From CAIXLI01 sp964587125 (GTDB lineage: Bacteria > Pseudomonadota > Alphaproteobacteria > UBA9219): a DNA stretch of 42,344 nt. The first letter of the stretch is position 1, and every line of letters begins with the position of its first letter. Made by a program: the position numbers and the translations under genes. This document shows positions 33,163 to 40,426 of the stretch, in pieces. Location: positions 1 through 42,344 of the forward strand of contig CAZPKC010000016.1 of assembly GCA_964587125.1 (NCBI GenBank). Reading direction: 5' to 3'. Under the pieces are notes generated by a model. It saw only the letters and a list, made by a program, of their open reading frames with translations. It had not been told where the DNA came from and did no database searches.

Positions 33163-34146
33163 TTACTTCCCCTGCTTCCTCACTTCATACAACGCCACGG
33201 CGGCGGCATTCGACACGTTTAACGTTCCGATAGGCCCCTGCGTCGGCAACCGCGCCAATTCGTCGCATTTTGCCTTCGTCAGATGCCGCAACCCTTCGCC
33301 TTCCGCGCCCAAAACCAAAACCGTGCGTCCCGTTAAATCCAGGTCGCCGAGATTTTTCACGCCTTCTTCGGCCAATCCGATGCACCAGTATCCGGCCTCG
33401 CGCAAATCGTCGAGCGCGCGCGCTAAATTCACGACATGAATCAAAGGCGTGCATTCCAAAGCGCCCGAAGCCGACTTCGCCAAAACGCCGGTCGAAGCCG
33501 GAGCATTTCTTTCCGTCATCACGACCGCGCCCGCGCCGAAAGCGCAAGCCGAGCGCAAAATCGCGCCGACATTATGCGGATCGGTGACCTGATCGAGAAC
33601 CAAAATCAAATCTGGCGGAGGGTCGGCCGCGATAATCTCGCTCAGCGAAGGATCGGGCAGGGGAGCGGCCTCGATCGCGATTCCCTGATGCACGCTGTTC
33701 GGAGGCGTAATCCTGTCCAGCTCGTCGCGTTCCATCATTTTAGCATCGGGGCGCTTGAGCAATTCCTCTCGCGCCGCACTCAACGCCGTCTCGAAAAGCT
33801 TCTGCCCGGATTTGGTCAACCACAACCGCGTGACACGCCGTTCGGGGTTTAAAAACGCCGCGCGCGCGGCATGCAATCCCCAAATCAGAACGCCATCGCC
33901 TGCGGGTTTGTAACTTTCCTCTTTTTTCGCCTCGGATTTCGGCCTGCGGAAATCCGGCCTTGGCTTTTTCTTATAAAAAGGTTCCTGAACGCGACGCTCC
34001 TTTTCAAACCTCTCTTCCCCTTTGGCTTTCGCGTAAGAGGCAACGACAGGGCGGCCTTTCGGGGCATCTTTCGGTTTTGTCGCGCGTGAGTAAGGCCGGA
34101 AATCGGGATTCGCGCGTTTTGATCCGTAAGTTTTCTTGTTTTTCAT
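33163..34146 (-). CDS. rlmB: 23S rRNA 2'-O-methyltransferase RlmB (TrmH/SpoU family)
   Basis: 327 residues, longer than the E. coli protein because of a basic, disordered N-terminal extension of about 70 residues (Lys/Arg/Pro-rich: RPYSRATKPKDAPKGRP, KKKPRPDFRRPKSEAKKEE). The SpoU domain follows: the substrate-binding part starts LIWGLHAARAAFLNPERRV, and the knot motifs LILVLDQVTDPHNVGAILRSACAFGAGAVV, TVLVLGAEGEGLRHLTKAKCDELARLPTQG and GTLNVSNAAAVALYEV are complete. RlmB methylates G2251 of 23S rRNA with S-adenosylmethionine. The 3' end is duplicated at 31916-31962, 1.2 kb downstream. The gene and tRNA-Tyr diverge. Confidence 0.93.
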   Translation of the reverse strand: MKNKKTYGSKRANPDFRPYSRATKPKDAPKGRPVVASYAKAKGEERFEKERRVQEPFYKKKPRPDFRRPKSEAKKEESYKPAGDGVLIWGLHAARAAFLNPERRVTRLWLTKSGQKLFETALSAAREELLKRPDAKMMERDELDRITPPNSVHQGIAIEAAPLPDPSLSEIIAADPPPDLILVLDQVTDPHNVGAILRSACAFGAGAVVMTERNAPASTGVLAKSASGALECTPLIHVVNLARALDDLREAGYWCIGLAEEGVKNLGDLDLTGRTVLVLGAEGEGLRHLTKAKCDELARLPTQGPIGTLNVSNAAAVALYEVRKQGK

Positions 34147-34167
34147 GGGATGATTCTAAGGAAGGGA

Positions 34168-34195
34168 TTGACAAAAACAAGCAAAATCCGTTACT
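34168..34195 (+). promoter_or_regulatory. Candidate promoter of tRNA-Tyr
   Basis: TTGACA (34168-34173, consensus) and GTTACT (34190-34195) with a 16-base spacer; transcript start near 34202, just before the tRNA at 34215. The -10 is weak. Confidence 0.5.
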
Positions 34196-34214
34196 CCCCC
34201 CATTCCCTATATGC

Positions 34215-34300
34215 GGACAGGTGGCCGAGTGGTTAATGGCAGCAGACTGTAAATCTGCCCTCTCACGAGTACGGAGGTTCGAATCCTCCCCTGTCCACCA
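34215..34300 (+). tRNA. tRNA-Tyr (GUA anticodon)
   Basis: 86 bases, a class II tRNA with a long variable arm. Acceptor GGACAGG (34215-34221) pairs with CCTGTCC (34290-34296), with discriminator A and encoded CCA. The anticodon loop CTGTAAA carries GTA between GCAGA and TCTGC; the T arm contains GGTTCGAATCC. The encoded CCA end is also the left end of the following terminator stem. Confidence 0.95.
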
Positions 34301-34336
34301 TTAAAAAAGCTCCGCTTGGGGCTTTTTTAATGGTGG
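34295..34336 (+). terminator. Intrinsic terminator overlapping the tRNA-Tyr 3' end
   Basis: A 19-base-pair stem (34295-34313 with 34318-34336), loop GCTT, with a 6-T run (34323-34328) in the right arm. Because the left arm begins with the CCACCA of the tRNA end, the 3' end of the tRNA and the terminator share sequence. Confidence 0.85.
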
Positions 34337-34348
34337 GGGGCTGGTGAA

Positions 34349-34411
34349 CGGACAACAGGTTCGACTTGTCCGTCGTAGCTTTAGCGAAGGAGAATGACCG
34401 AGCGCGCTAAA
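34349..34411. other. Two further small hairpins in the tRNA-Tyr/atpI gap
   Basis: CGGACAA (34349-34355) pairs with TTGTCCG (34366-34372), loop of 10 including GGTTCGAC like a T loop. TTTAGCG (34380-34386) pairs with CGCTAAA (34405-34411). The whole 34301-34610 gap (310 bases) holds the tRNA terminator, these hairpins and the atpI promoter; no gene is convincing there. A degenerate dispersed repeat or tRNA-like remnant is possible. Confidence 0.4.
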
Positions 34412-34555
34412 GAATATAAAATTGCGCGCGGTCAGGCATCGAGCCGCGCAAAGCGCGGCGAAAGCAATCCTCCTTTCCAATGATCTTTCTCCCGCGCCGC
34501 AGCACAAGGTCGCTCCTCGTATGCAGCTTGTTTTTCTTTTATCTGCCGTAAAGTC

Positions 34556-34584
34556 TTGACTTGGCGTGCTCTCCCCCCTAATTT
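34556..34584 (+). promoter_or_regulatory. Candidate promoter of the Fo ATP synthase operon
   Basis: TTGACT (34556-34561), 17-base spacer, TAATTT (34579-34584); transcript start near 34591, 20 bases before the atpI ATG at 34611. Best-matching sigma-70 promoter in the window. Confidence 0.6.
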
Positions 34585-34610
34585 CGCGCGAGTTCGGCGC
34601 TTGGGTGAAA

Positions 34611-34877
34611 ATGAGTTCGGATAAAGAAAAACTCGAAAGTTTGTCCAAGCGCATCCGTCAAGCAGAAGCGGGTGCGAAGCCGAAACCGAAGGCAGAGCCA
34701 AGTCCGATGCGCAATGCAGGATTTGATTTTGCAGGAGCGGTTCTTGGCGCGGTCATTCTTGGCATCCTTCTGGATCGGTTTTTCGGAACGACGCCGTGGT
34801 GTTTGATAGGCATGGTGGTATTAGGCTTTGTTTCGGGAATCATGGGTTTGTGGCGGGCGTCCCAAAGAAAAGAGTAA
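34611..34877 (+). CDS. atpI: ATP synthase subunit I (AtpI)
   Basis: 88 residues from the ATG at 34611; a start at 34566 would lie over the promoter and is rejected. A charged, Lys/Glu/Pro-rich N-terminus is followed by two membrane helices (FDFAGAVLGAVILGILLDRFFG and CLIGMVVLGFVSGIMGLWRASQ), the AtpI pattern. AtpI helps assembly of the c-ring in some bacteria but is not part of the finished enzyme. First gene of the alphaproteobacterial Fo operon; 21 bases before atpB. GGGTG is a weak Shine-Dalgarno. Confidence 0.9.
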   Translation: MSSDKEKLESLSKRIRQAEAGAKPKPKAEPSPMRNAGFDFAGAVLGAVILGILLDRFFGTTPWCLIGMVVLGFVSGIMGLWRASQRKE

Positions 34878-34898
34878 AACAGCCGAGGTGTAAGGAAC

Positions 34899-35645
34899 AT
34901 GGCGTCGATTTTCGAAGAATTTGAAATCCATCATCTTGGCGGGCCGCTGTTTTCCGTGGCCGGTCACCCGATTGCCTTCACAAATTCCGCTCTTTTCATG
35001 TTTATATCCGTTATCGCCTGCACCCTCTTCATGGTTCTGGCGATGGGCCCGCAAGCGGTCGTGCCGGGACGCTGGCAACTGGCGGCCGAAAAGCTCTATG
35101 ATCTTGTCGCCGATTTTCTGGAAAGCGGCGCGGGAGAAAAATCCAAGCCCTTCTTTCCTTTTATCTTTTCGATTTTCATTTTCATCCTGTTTTGCAATCT
35201 GTTCGGCATGTTGCCGGGATCTTTGGCGGTGACGAGCCACGTCATCGTCAATCTGTCGATTGCCGCAATCCTGTTTATCGTCATCATCATCACCGGATTC
35301 GTGCGTCACGGGATTCATTTTTTTGGGCTGTTCGTGCCCAAAGGCGTTCCGATGCTGATGATTCCGATGATGGCCGTCATCGAATTTTTTTCCTTCTGCG
35401 TTCGTCCCTTCAGCCTCTCGATCCGTCTTTTCGGCAACATGCTTGCGGGACATCTCGTGCTTCAAGTGTTTGCAGGCCTCGTCCTCAGCCTTCTGACGGC
35501 GGGCTGGCTCGCGGGCCTTAGCGTATTGCCTCTGATCATGGACATCGTTATCATCGCTTTCGAATTTTTCGTCGCGTTTCTGCAAGCCTATATCTACGCC
35601 GTTCTTGCGTCGGTGTATTTGCATGACGCGATCGAGATGCATTAG
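34899..35645 (+). CDS. atpB: ATP synthase Fo subunit a
   Basis: 248 residues with five to six membrane helices. It forms the proton half-channels beside the c-ring. The essential Arg lies in FSLSIRLFGNMLAGH, and the surrounding helix is typical of the family; the C-terminal helix ends with AYIYAVLASVYLHDAIEMH. N-terminal part is FEEFEIHHLGGPLFSVAGHPIAFTNSALF, characteristic of alphaproteobacterial AtpB. TAAGGA lies before the ATG. Between atpI and atpE in the Fo operon; F1 genes are elsewhere, as usual in this class. Confidence 0.97.
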   Translation: MASIFEEFEIHHLGGPLFSVAGHPIAFTNSALFMFISVIACTLFMVLAMGPQAVVPGRWQLAAEKLYDLVADFLESGAGEKSKPFFPFIFSIFIFILFCNLFGMLPGSLAVTSHVIVNLSIAAILFIVIIITGFVRHGIHFFGLFVPKGVPMLMIPMMAVIEFFSFCVRPFSLSIRLFGNMLAGHLVLQVFAGLVLSLLTAGWLAGLSVLPLIMDIVIIAFEFFVAFLQAYIYAVLASVYLHDAIEMH

Positions 35646-35700
35646 CCTAATCTTTGATAGCCCACCTTTTCGACCCTCTAACAACCTAGGAGCAATAAAA

Positions 35701-35925
35701 ATGGATGAATCCTTGAAGTATATCGGTGCCGGTCTTGCCATTCTTGGCGGTTCGCTTGGCGGAGGTCTCGGTCTGGGGCGCCTCTTTTCGGCGTGGCTTG
35801 AAGGCATCGCCCGCAATCCGTCGGCCGACACAAAGCTTTCGAAAATCGGCTTCATCGCCTTCGCCGGAACGGAACTTGCCCTGTTGCTGGGCTTCGTTAC
35901 CGCGCTTATCATCTTAAGCAAGTAG
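35701..35925 (+). CDS. atpE: ATP synthase Fo subunit c
   Basis: 74 residues from the ATG at 35701 (AGGAG upstream). Two helices: the Gly-rich first helix (GAGLAILGGSLGGGLGLGRLF) and the second with the proton-carrying carboxylate Glu58 in AGTELALLLGFVTALII; the loop is ARNPSADTK. The Glu carboxylate and the GxGxGxG helix are the family marks. It builds the rotating c-ring. The flanking genes are the a and b' subunits, as expected. The window contains no sign of sodium-binding residues around Glu58, so proton use is the likely case; the assignment follows family knowledge. Confidence 0.96.
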   Translation: MDESLKYIGAGLAILGGSLGGGLGLGRLFSAWLEGIARNPSADTKLSKIGFIAFAGTELALLLGFVTALIILSK

Positions 35926-35934
35926 CTCGTTCAG

Positions 35935-36495
35935 ATGCGCATGATCCGAAACTCCCTCGCTTTTGCGGCGATTGCTGTGCCGTTCGCCCTGTCTTCTCTG
36001 TCCGCATGGGCCGAGGGGACGGAAGCGGCGGAGAGCGGCGGTTTGCCGCAATTTAATCCGGCGTTCTATTCGGAGCAGGTTTTCTGGCTCCTCGTTAGTT
36101 TCGCCGTTCTTTACGCGATGATGGCGTATGTGGCGTTGCCCCGCGTGGCTAAAACGCAAAGCAACCGCAAAACCGTTATCGCGGCGGAAATCGAGACGGC
36201 GCGCGCGGCAAACGAAGCGGCCAAGGTGTCTGTCGCTGCGGTCGAGAAGTCGCTGAGCGAAGCCCGCGCGAACGCGCAAGCCCGCGTTGGCGAAATGCTG
36301 GCTAAAGTCGCGGAAGAGGCTAACGGGCATCGCGCCGCTCGGGAAAAGGAACTCCTGCGCAATCTTCGCCGCGCCGAAGAAGACATCGCGACGACGCGCA
36401 CGGCGGCTCTTGAGCAGGTCCGAACCAGCGCGGCCGATCTGGCGAAGGCCGTTGTTGATAAGATTCTCGAAGCCAAAGCGCAGGTGAAGGCATGA
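35935..36495 (+). CDS. atpF2: ATP synthase Fo subunit b' (duplicated b)
   Basis: 186 residues. The N-terminal hydrophobic region (LAFAAIAVPFALSSLSAWA) looks like a cleaved signal peptide or a leader, followed by the usual membrane helix (FYSEQVFWLLVSFAVLYAMMAYVALPRV) and a long, charged Ala/Glu/Arg-rich coiled coil (about 70-185) that forms the peripheral stalk. Alphaproteobacteria carry paired b' and b genes. It starts 9 bases after atpE and overlaps atpF by 4 bases (ATGA). A second ATG two codons in is an alternative start. The order I-a-c-b'-b identifies it. Confidence 0.92.
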   Translation: MRMIRNSLAFAAIAVPFALSSLSAWAEGTEAAESGGLPQFNPAFYSEQVFWLLVSFAVLYAMMAYVALPRVAKTQSNRKTVIAAEIETARAANEAAKVSVAAVEKSLSEARANAQARVGEMLAKVAEEANGHRAAREKELLRNLRRAEEDIATTRTAALEQVRTSAADLAKAVVDKILEAKAQVKA

Positions 36496-36998
36496 AGGAA
36501 TTCTTGCAAAACCCGATGAACATCTATGCCGTCGCCTTCGTCCTGTTTTTGGCGTTGGCCTATGTTCTCCTGCGCAAGCCGATTCTCGGATGGATCGACG
36601 GGGAAATAGCGAAAATCAGAGCCGAACTTTTGATCGCGCACGAACTTCGCGCCGAGGCGGAAGCCGCGCTTGCGGAATGCAAAACCAAGCAGGCTCAGGC
36701 CGAAAGGGAAGCTGAAGTCATCGTGAAAATGGCGGGGCAGCAAGCCGAAGCGATGCGGAAACAAGCCGCTGTCGATCTGGAAGCGGCGGTAGCCCGCCAG
36801 CAGCAGATGGCGACGGAGCGTATTCGCCTCGCTCAGGATAAAGCGGTCGGTGCGGTGCGCGAAGCGGTCCTAACGATGGGCATGGACTTGGCCCGCAAGA
36901 CATTGTCTGAAAATCTGTCCGAAGCCGACGCGACGCGGCTTGTTGATAGTGCGATCAACGAAATCCCCATCTTCAAATCCGCGAAGAGCAAAATCTAG
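36492..36998 (+). CDS. atpF: ATP synthase Fo subunit b
   Basis: 168 residues. A membrane helix (MNIYAVAFVLFLALAYVLL) at the N-terminus is followed by a charged coiled coil (ELLIAHELRAEAEAALAECKTKQAQAEREAEVIVKMAGQQAEAMRKQAAVDLEAAVARQQQMATE in pieces). It makes the peripheral stalk with b' and binds delta of F1. It overlaps b' by 4 bases and ends the Fo operon; hairpins at 37007-37044 and 37075-37116 follow. Usual family length and composition. Confidence 0.94.
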   Translation: MKEFLQNPMNIYAVAFVLFLALAYVLLRKPILGWIDGEIAKIRAELLIAHELRAEAEAALAECKTKQAQAEREAEVIVKMAGQQAEAMRKQAAVDLEAAVARQQQMATERIRLAQDKAVGAVREAVLTMGMDLARKTLSENLSEADATRLVDSAINEIPIFKSAKSKI

Positions 36999-37006
36999 AC
37001 CGCGAT

Positions 37007-37044
37007 CGTTTGGCATTGAAACGCGTTCGCTTCGATGCCAAGCG
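37007..37044 (+). terminator. Hairpin after atpF
   Basis: A 14-base-pair stem with two G-U pairs (37007-37020 with 37031-37044), loop ACGCGTTCGC, 8 bases after the atpF stop; flanking AGACC/GGTCT pieces (36998-37002 region and 37052-37056) may extend it. No T-run directly follows, so it may act as an mRNA 3'-end stabiliser as much as a terminator. Confidence 0.5.
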
Positions 37045-37074
37045 TGAATCGCTGGTCTTAAACATAAAATGAGA

Positions 37075-37116
37075 GCGCGATATTTCAAATTTTGATTCAA
37101 TGTCAAAATATCGCGC
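37075..37116. terminator. Hairpin between atpF and trpC ends
   Basis: GCGCGATATTT (37075-37085) pairs with AAATATCGCGC (37106-37116), loop of 20 that contains a second smaller palindrome. It lies one base from the trpC stop on the minus strand and may end both convergent transcripts. Confidence 0.6.
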
Positions 37117-37117
37117 T

Positions 37118-37909
37118 TCAGAGCCTCATCTTCTCCAATGCCGCCCCAACGTCGGCCTCTTTCAGCAAAGACTCTCCGATCAGAAATCCGCGCGCGCCTA
37201 CGCGTTGCATCAAAGCGACGTCCGCCGCGTTACGAATGCCGCTTTCGCTCACGGCGAACCGTTCGGGCGGAATCGCGCGCATAAGCTCATAAGCGCTCTG
37301 CAAATCGGTCTTCATCGTTTTTAGATTGCGGCTATTGACGCCGATCAAAGCCGCAAAGGGAAATTTCAGCGCCCGGGTCAATTCCTCGTTGTCGTGGACT
37401 TCGATAAGAACATCCATCCCGTAATCCGAAGCCGCCTGAAACAATTCTCCCGCGGTTTCGTCGCTCAAAGCCGCCAGTATCAGCAAAACGGCATCCGCGC
37501 CGATCGCGCGGCTTTCCGCGATTTGCCAGACGTCCAGCATGAAGTCCTTGCGCAAAACGGGCAGGGCGCACGCGTTTCTCGCTGTGACCAAATCTTCGTT
37601 GCGTCCCTGAAAATAGGGCTCGTCGGTCAAAACGGAAAGGCACGCGGCTCCGGCTTCGGCGTATGAGCGGGCGATTGCGGCAGGCGAAAAATCATGTCGT
37701 ATAATTCCCGCGGAAGGCGAAGCCTTCTTGATCTCCGTAATAAACCCAACTCCACAGCAATCGGCTTTGGCGCGAAGCGCACGCGAAAATCCCCGCGCCG
37801 GAGGCGCCTGCAACGCCTCCTTATGCACGGCATCGAAAGGCCTCAATCGCTTGGCGGCTTCGACGTGCGCGCGTTTGTCGGCGCATATGTTTTCAAGAAT
37901 GTCGCTCAT
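37118..37909 (-). CDS. trpC: Indole-3-glycerol phosphate synthase
   Basis: 263 residues, a TIM barrel that closes the indole ring from CdRP in tryptophan synthesis. Motifs: FITEIKKASPSAGIIRHDFSP with the catalytic Lys and ring-binding region, LSVLTDEPYFQGRNEDL, VLRKDFMLDVWQIAESRAIGADAVLLI, VLIEVHDNEEL, GVNSRNLKTMKTDL and VSESGIRNAADVALM. Length is normal for the monofunctional enzyme. Overlaps trpD by 17 bases, so translation may be coupled. trpA, trpB, trpE, trpG and trpF are not in the window. Converges with the atpF end at a hairpin. Confidence 0.96.
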   Translation of the reverse strand: MSDILENICADKRAHVEAAKRLRPFDAVHKEALQAPPARGFSRALRAKADCCGVGFITEIKKASPSAGIIRHDFSPAAIARSYAEAGAACLSVLTDEPYFQGRNEDLVTARNACALPVLRKDFMLDVWQIAESRAIGADAVLLILAALSDETAGELFQAASDYGMDVLIEVHDNEELTRALKFPFAALIGVNSRNLKTMKTDLQSAYELMRAIPPERFAVSESGIRNAADVALMQRVGARGFLIGESLLKEADVGAALEKMRL

Positions 37910-38924
37910 AGGGAACCTTGTTTGTTAACACGACTAGTTTTTGCAAAACGCCCGCAGCCGCGCCATTATCCAGATTTTCGGATGCCAATCCGACTCCTTG
38001 ACGCAAATCCTCGGCCTTGCCGCTCACGACAAGCGCGGCGGCGGCGTTAAGCAAAACGATATCGCGGTAGGCGTTTTTTCCCCCCGCCAGAAGTTTTTTA
38101 ATGGCCTCCGCGTTTGTGGCGGCATCGCCGCCCTGCAATTCGTTCGGCGAGGCTAAGGCTAGCCCTGCGTCTTCGGGAGATACGGCAAACCGCGAAATTT
38201 CGTCGCCGTGCAAAGCGACGACATCCGTTTTCGCAGTTGTAGTGATTTCATCCATTCCGTCCAGTCCGTGCGTGAGCCATGCTGCTTCGCTGTCCAAAGA
38301 ATATAAAACCTCGGCCATCGGCAAAAGCCACGTTGAAGAAAAAACGCCGATCAGATGCCGTTTGACATTCGCGGGATTGGTCAGCGGCCCCAGCAAATTG
38401 AAAATCGTCCGCACGCCCAATTTTTTGCGAACCGGAGCGACAAAACGCATGGCCGGGTGATGCCTCGGCGCGAACAAAAAGCACAAACAGGTTTCCATAA
38501 GGCATTCTTCCAAAATTTCAACGGAAGGTTCTAAATTAATGCCAAGCGCCGCCAAAACGTCGGACGATCCCGATTGGCTTGTGGCGGCGCGATTGCCGTG
38601 TTTGGCGACGGGAACGCCGCACGCGGCCACGACAAGCGCAACGGCGGTCGAGATGTTGAAGGTTCCCTTGGCGTCGCCGCCCGTTCCCACAACGTCGATC
38701 GCATCCTTAGGCGCGTTTATCGTCAGCGCTTTTGCGCGCATGGACAAAACCGCGCCCAAGATCTCGTCCGCCGTTTCGCCTTTTCTGTGCAAAGCCAGAA
38801 GAAGCGCGGCAATGGCCTCTTCGGAAACTTGACCCGCAAAAATGGAATCGAAAGCCTCCCGCGTTTCGTCAACGGACAGGTTTTCTCTTTCCCGAAGTCT
38901 GTAAATGATAGGCCCTAAAGACAT
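37893..38924 (-). CDS. trpD: Anthranilate phosphoribosyltransferase
   Basis: 343 residues from the ATG at 38924; the frame runs to 38951 over the repeat element, but those residues are not family-like. TrpD joins anthranilate to PRPP in tryptophan synthesis. Motifs: VVGTGGDAKGTFNISTAVALVVAACGVPVAKHGNRAATSQSGSSDVLAALGI in pieces, with the GTGGD phosphate-binding loop and the KHGNR motif, then FAPRHHPAMRFVAPVRKKLGVRTIFNLLGPLTNPA. Length is usual. Directly upstream of trpC; the promoter side carries the dispersed repeat at 38946 and the divergent MFS gene. Confidence 0.96.
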   Translation of the reverse strand: MSLGPIIYRLRERENLSVDETREAFDSIFAGQVSEEAIAALLLALHRKGETADEILGAVLSMRAKALTINAPKDAIDVVGTGGDAKGTFNISTAVALVVAACGVPVAKHGNRAATSQSGSSDVLAALGINLEPSVEILEECLMETCLCFLFAPRHHPAMRFVAPVRKKLGVRTIFNLLGPLTNPANVKRHLIGVFSSTWLLPMAEVLYSLDSEAAWLTHGLDGMDEITTTAKTDVVALHGDEISRFAVSPEDAGLALASPNELQGGDAATNAEAIKKLLAGGKNAYRDIVLLNAAAALVVSGKAEDLRQGVGLASENLDNGAAAGVLQKLVVLTNKVPYERHS

Positions 38925-38945
38925 AACAACGCGCCCCAAACGCTC

Positions 38946-38992
38946 CGTCATTCCCGCGAAGGCGGAAATCCAGCGCCGCGCATTTGCGCGGC
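38946..38992. repeat. Dispersed hairpin repeat, copy 4
   Basis: CGTCATTCCCGC-GAA-GGCGGAAATCCAG with an imperfect stem, then a second perfect stem GCCGCGC (38975-38981) with GCGCGGC (38986-38992), loop ATTT. It lies between trpD and the MFS gene and includes the false upstream start of the MFS reading frame. Confidence 0.8.
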
Positions 38993-39011
38993 ATAAGAGT
39001 CAATCTCACAG

Positions 39012-39040
39012 TTGACTATTCTCGCCATAATTTGTCTAGT
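39012..39040 (+). promoter_or_regulatory. Candidate promoter of the MFS transporter gene
   Basis: TTGACT (39012-39017), 17-base spacer, TCTAGT (39035-39040). The predicted transcript start near 39047 supports a translational start downstream of it, at the GTG 39071. Confidence 0.45.
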
Positions 39041-39070
39041 GTGAAAGGGGATCACATCAAAGGCATCATC

Positions 39071-40336
39071 GTGCAGACAAGCATTATCCGAGCCATTATC
39101 GTTTGTTCGCTCGGCTATTTTATAGACATATTCGACATCCAGCTTTTCGCCGTCCTGCGCGTTTCGAGCCTTACGGAACTGGGCGTTCCGCCGGACAGGC
39201 TGCCTGAAGTCGGCGGTTATATCCTGAACGCGCAAATGGCGGGCATGATTGCGGGAGCTTTTCTTTGGGGTTGGCTCGGAGACAAATTTGGGCGTCTCAA
39301 AGCCCTTTACGGCTCGATCCTTATCTATTCGCTCGGTACGCTGGCCTGCGCCGTTATCCACGATCCTCTTACGTACGGCGTCTGCCGCTTCGTCACGGGC
39401 TTCGGCCTTGCGGGAGAAACGGGGGCGGCGGTAACGCTGGTCGCGGAACTCATGTCGCCGAAAAACCGCGCGTGGGGCGTAACAATCGTTGGCGGCATCG
39501 GAGCGTTCGGTCCCGTCTTCGCCACGCTGCTCGCATGGTTTTGGGATTGGCGCACGACTTATGTCATCGCCGGAGTCATGGGTCTCGGGCTCCTGGTTCT
39601 TCGCCTTCGGCTCGTCGAGCCAGCCTTGTTCCAAAAAATCCACGTCAGCGACAACATTCGGGGCTCGCTCAAACTCTTCCTGAATCCGCGAATGACGCTC
39701 ATGCTTTTGTGCTGCATGGCGATAGGCCTTCAAATTCCGTACTCGGTTAACCTTCTTAACTTCTATTCGCTTGAAATCAGCAAAAGCGTCCTCGGCGCGG
39801 GAGAAATCTTCGACCAAAAGCTCTGCATGCTTCTTTTCTACGTCGGGATCGGCCTCGGTAATGTGAGCTGCGGCGCGATAAGCCAACTCTGGCAAAGCCG
39901 CCGCAAAACGCTGTTCTCGTTTCTTTTGTGTGGCGCGATAACCACGGGGGTTTATCTGTTTGTCTGTCCCGTCGTGAAAATAACGGCGCACGAGATGTAC
40001 GGGCTAAACTTCATTCTCGGCTTCACGCTCAGCAGCCTCATTCTGGTCATGCTGATGACCGCAGAGCATTTTGGAACGAATATCCGCGCGACGGCGACGG
40101 CGCTTGTTGCAAACGCGCAGCGCGCCAGCGTCATTCCGATGATTTTCGCGCTTCAGGGATTGAACGGAACGATAAGCTTCGCCTCAAGCGCCGCCGTCAT
40201 CGGCGCCATTCTCTATATTGCCGCTTTCCTTGCGCTAGGCCGTTTGCGTGAAACGCACGGGCGAAACCTCGATTACAGGGAACGCCGAGGCATACGCTTC
40301 AAGTCGCGGGCGTCCGCCTTTCGGGATGGGGGATGA
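39071..40336 (+). CDS. Major facilitator superfamily transporter
   Basis: 421 residues from the GTG at 39071 (AAGG 7 bases before it). The frame is open back to 38984, but that start is in the repeat element and another GTG at 39041 would overlap the promoter -10 region. About twelve membrane helices. Motif A between helices 2 and 3 is GDKFGRLKALYG, and the first helix begins YFIDIFDIQLFAVL; the second half repeats the pattern (FEQKLCMLLFYVGIGLGNVSCGAISQLWQSRRKTLF with variations). Resembles sugar or organic-acid porter types of the metabolite:H+ symporter group, but no substrate can be named. The divergent neighbour is trpD. Confidence 0.85.
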   Translation: MQTSIIRAIIVCSLGYFIDIFDIQLFAVLRVSSLTELGVPPDRLPEVGGYILNAQMAGMIAGAFLWGWLGDKFGRLKALYGSILIYSLGTLACAVIHDPLTYGVCRFVTGFGLAGETGAAVTLVAELMSPKNRAWGVTIVGGIGAFGPVFATLLAWFWDWRTTYVIAGVMGLGLLVLRLRLVEPALFQKIHVSDNIRGSLKLFLNPRMTLMLLCCMAIGLQIPYSVNLLNFYSLEISKSVLGAGEIFDQKLCMLLFYVGIGLGNVSCGAISQLWQSRRKTLFSFLLCGAITTGVYLFVCPVVKITAHEMYGLNFILGFTLSSLILVMLMTAEHFGTNIRATATALVANAQRASVIPMIFALQGLNGTISFASSAAVIGAILYIAAFLALGRLRETHGRNLDYRERRGIRFKSRASAFRDGG

Positions 40337-40426
40337 TAGTTCGGCGAAGAGCCTGCATAAGGGTCTTTACCTCGGCGTCATCCCCCACCAATTCCCCGCC
40401 AAAAGTGACGGGGAGAATACCCCCGT

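Larger units (their letters stand above)
31916..33217. mobile_element. Putative integrated element at the 3' end of rlmB
   Basis: The 1.2 kb between two 47-base direct repeats (31916-31962 and 33171-33217, 45/47 identical) is AT-rich and contains an unknown gene and a COG4185/zeta-like kinase. The right repeat is the end of intact rlmB; the left one is an orphan rlmB end followed by a minus-strand terminator-like hairpin. This is how an element integrated in the 3' end of a gene looks after restoring the gene with its own copy. No integrase or transposase gene is seen, so it may be a remnant, a passenger, or a recombination product. Confidence 0.55.

Noticed and set aside
34389..34480. 29-codon plus-strand frame after tRNA-Tyr (starts MTERAKEYK)
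   Set aside because: AAGGAG lies too close to the ATG and the frame overlaps hairpins; no homology known to me.
38984..39070. N-terminal extension of the MFS protein
   Set aside because: It starts inside the repeat element and spans the promoter candidate; the GTG at 39071 has AAGG upstream.
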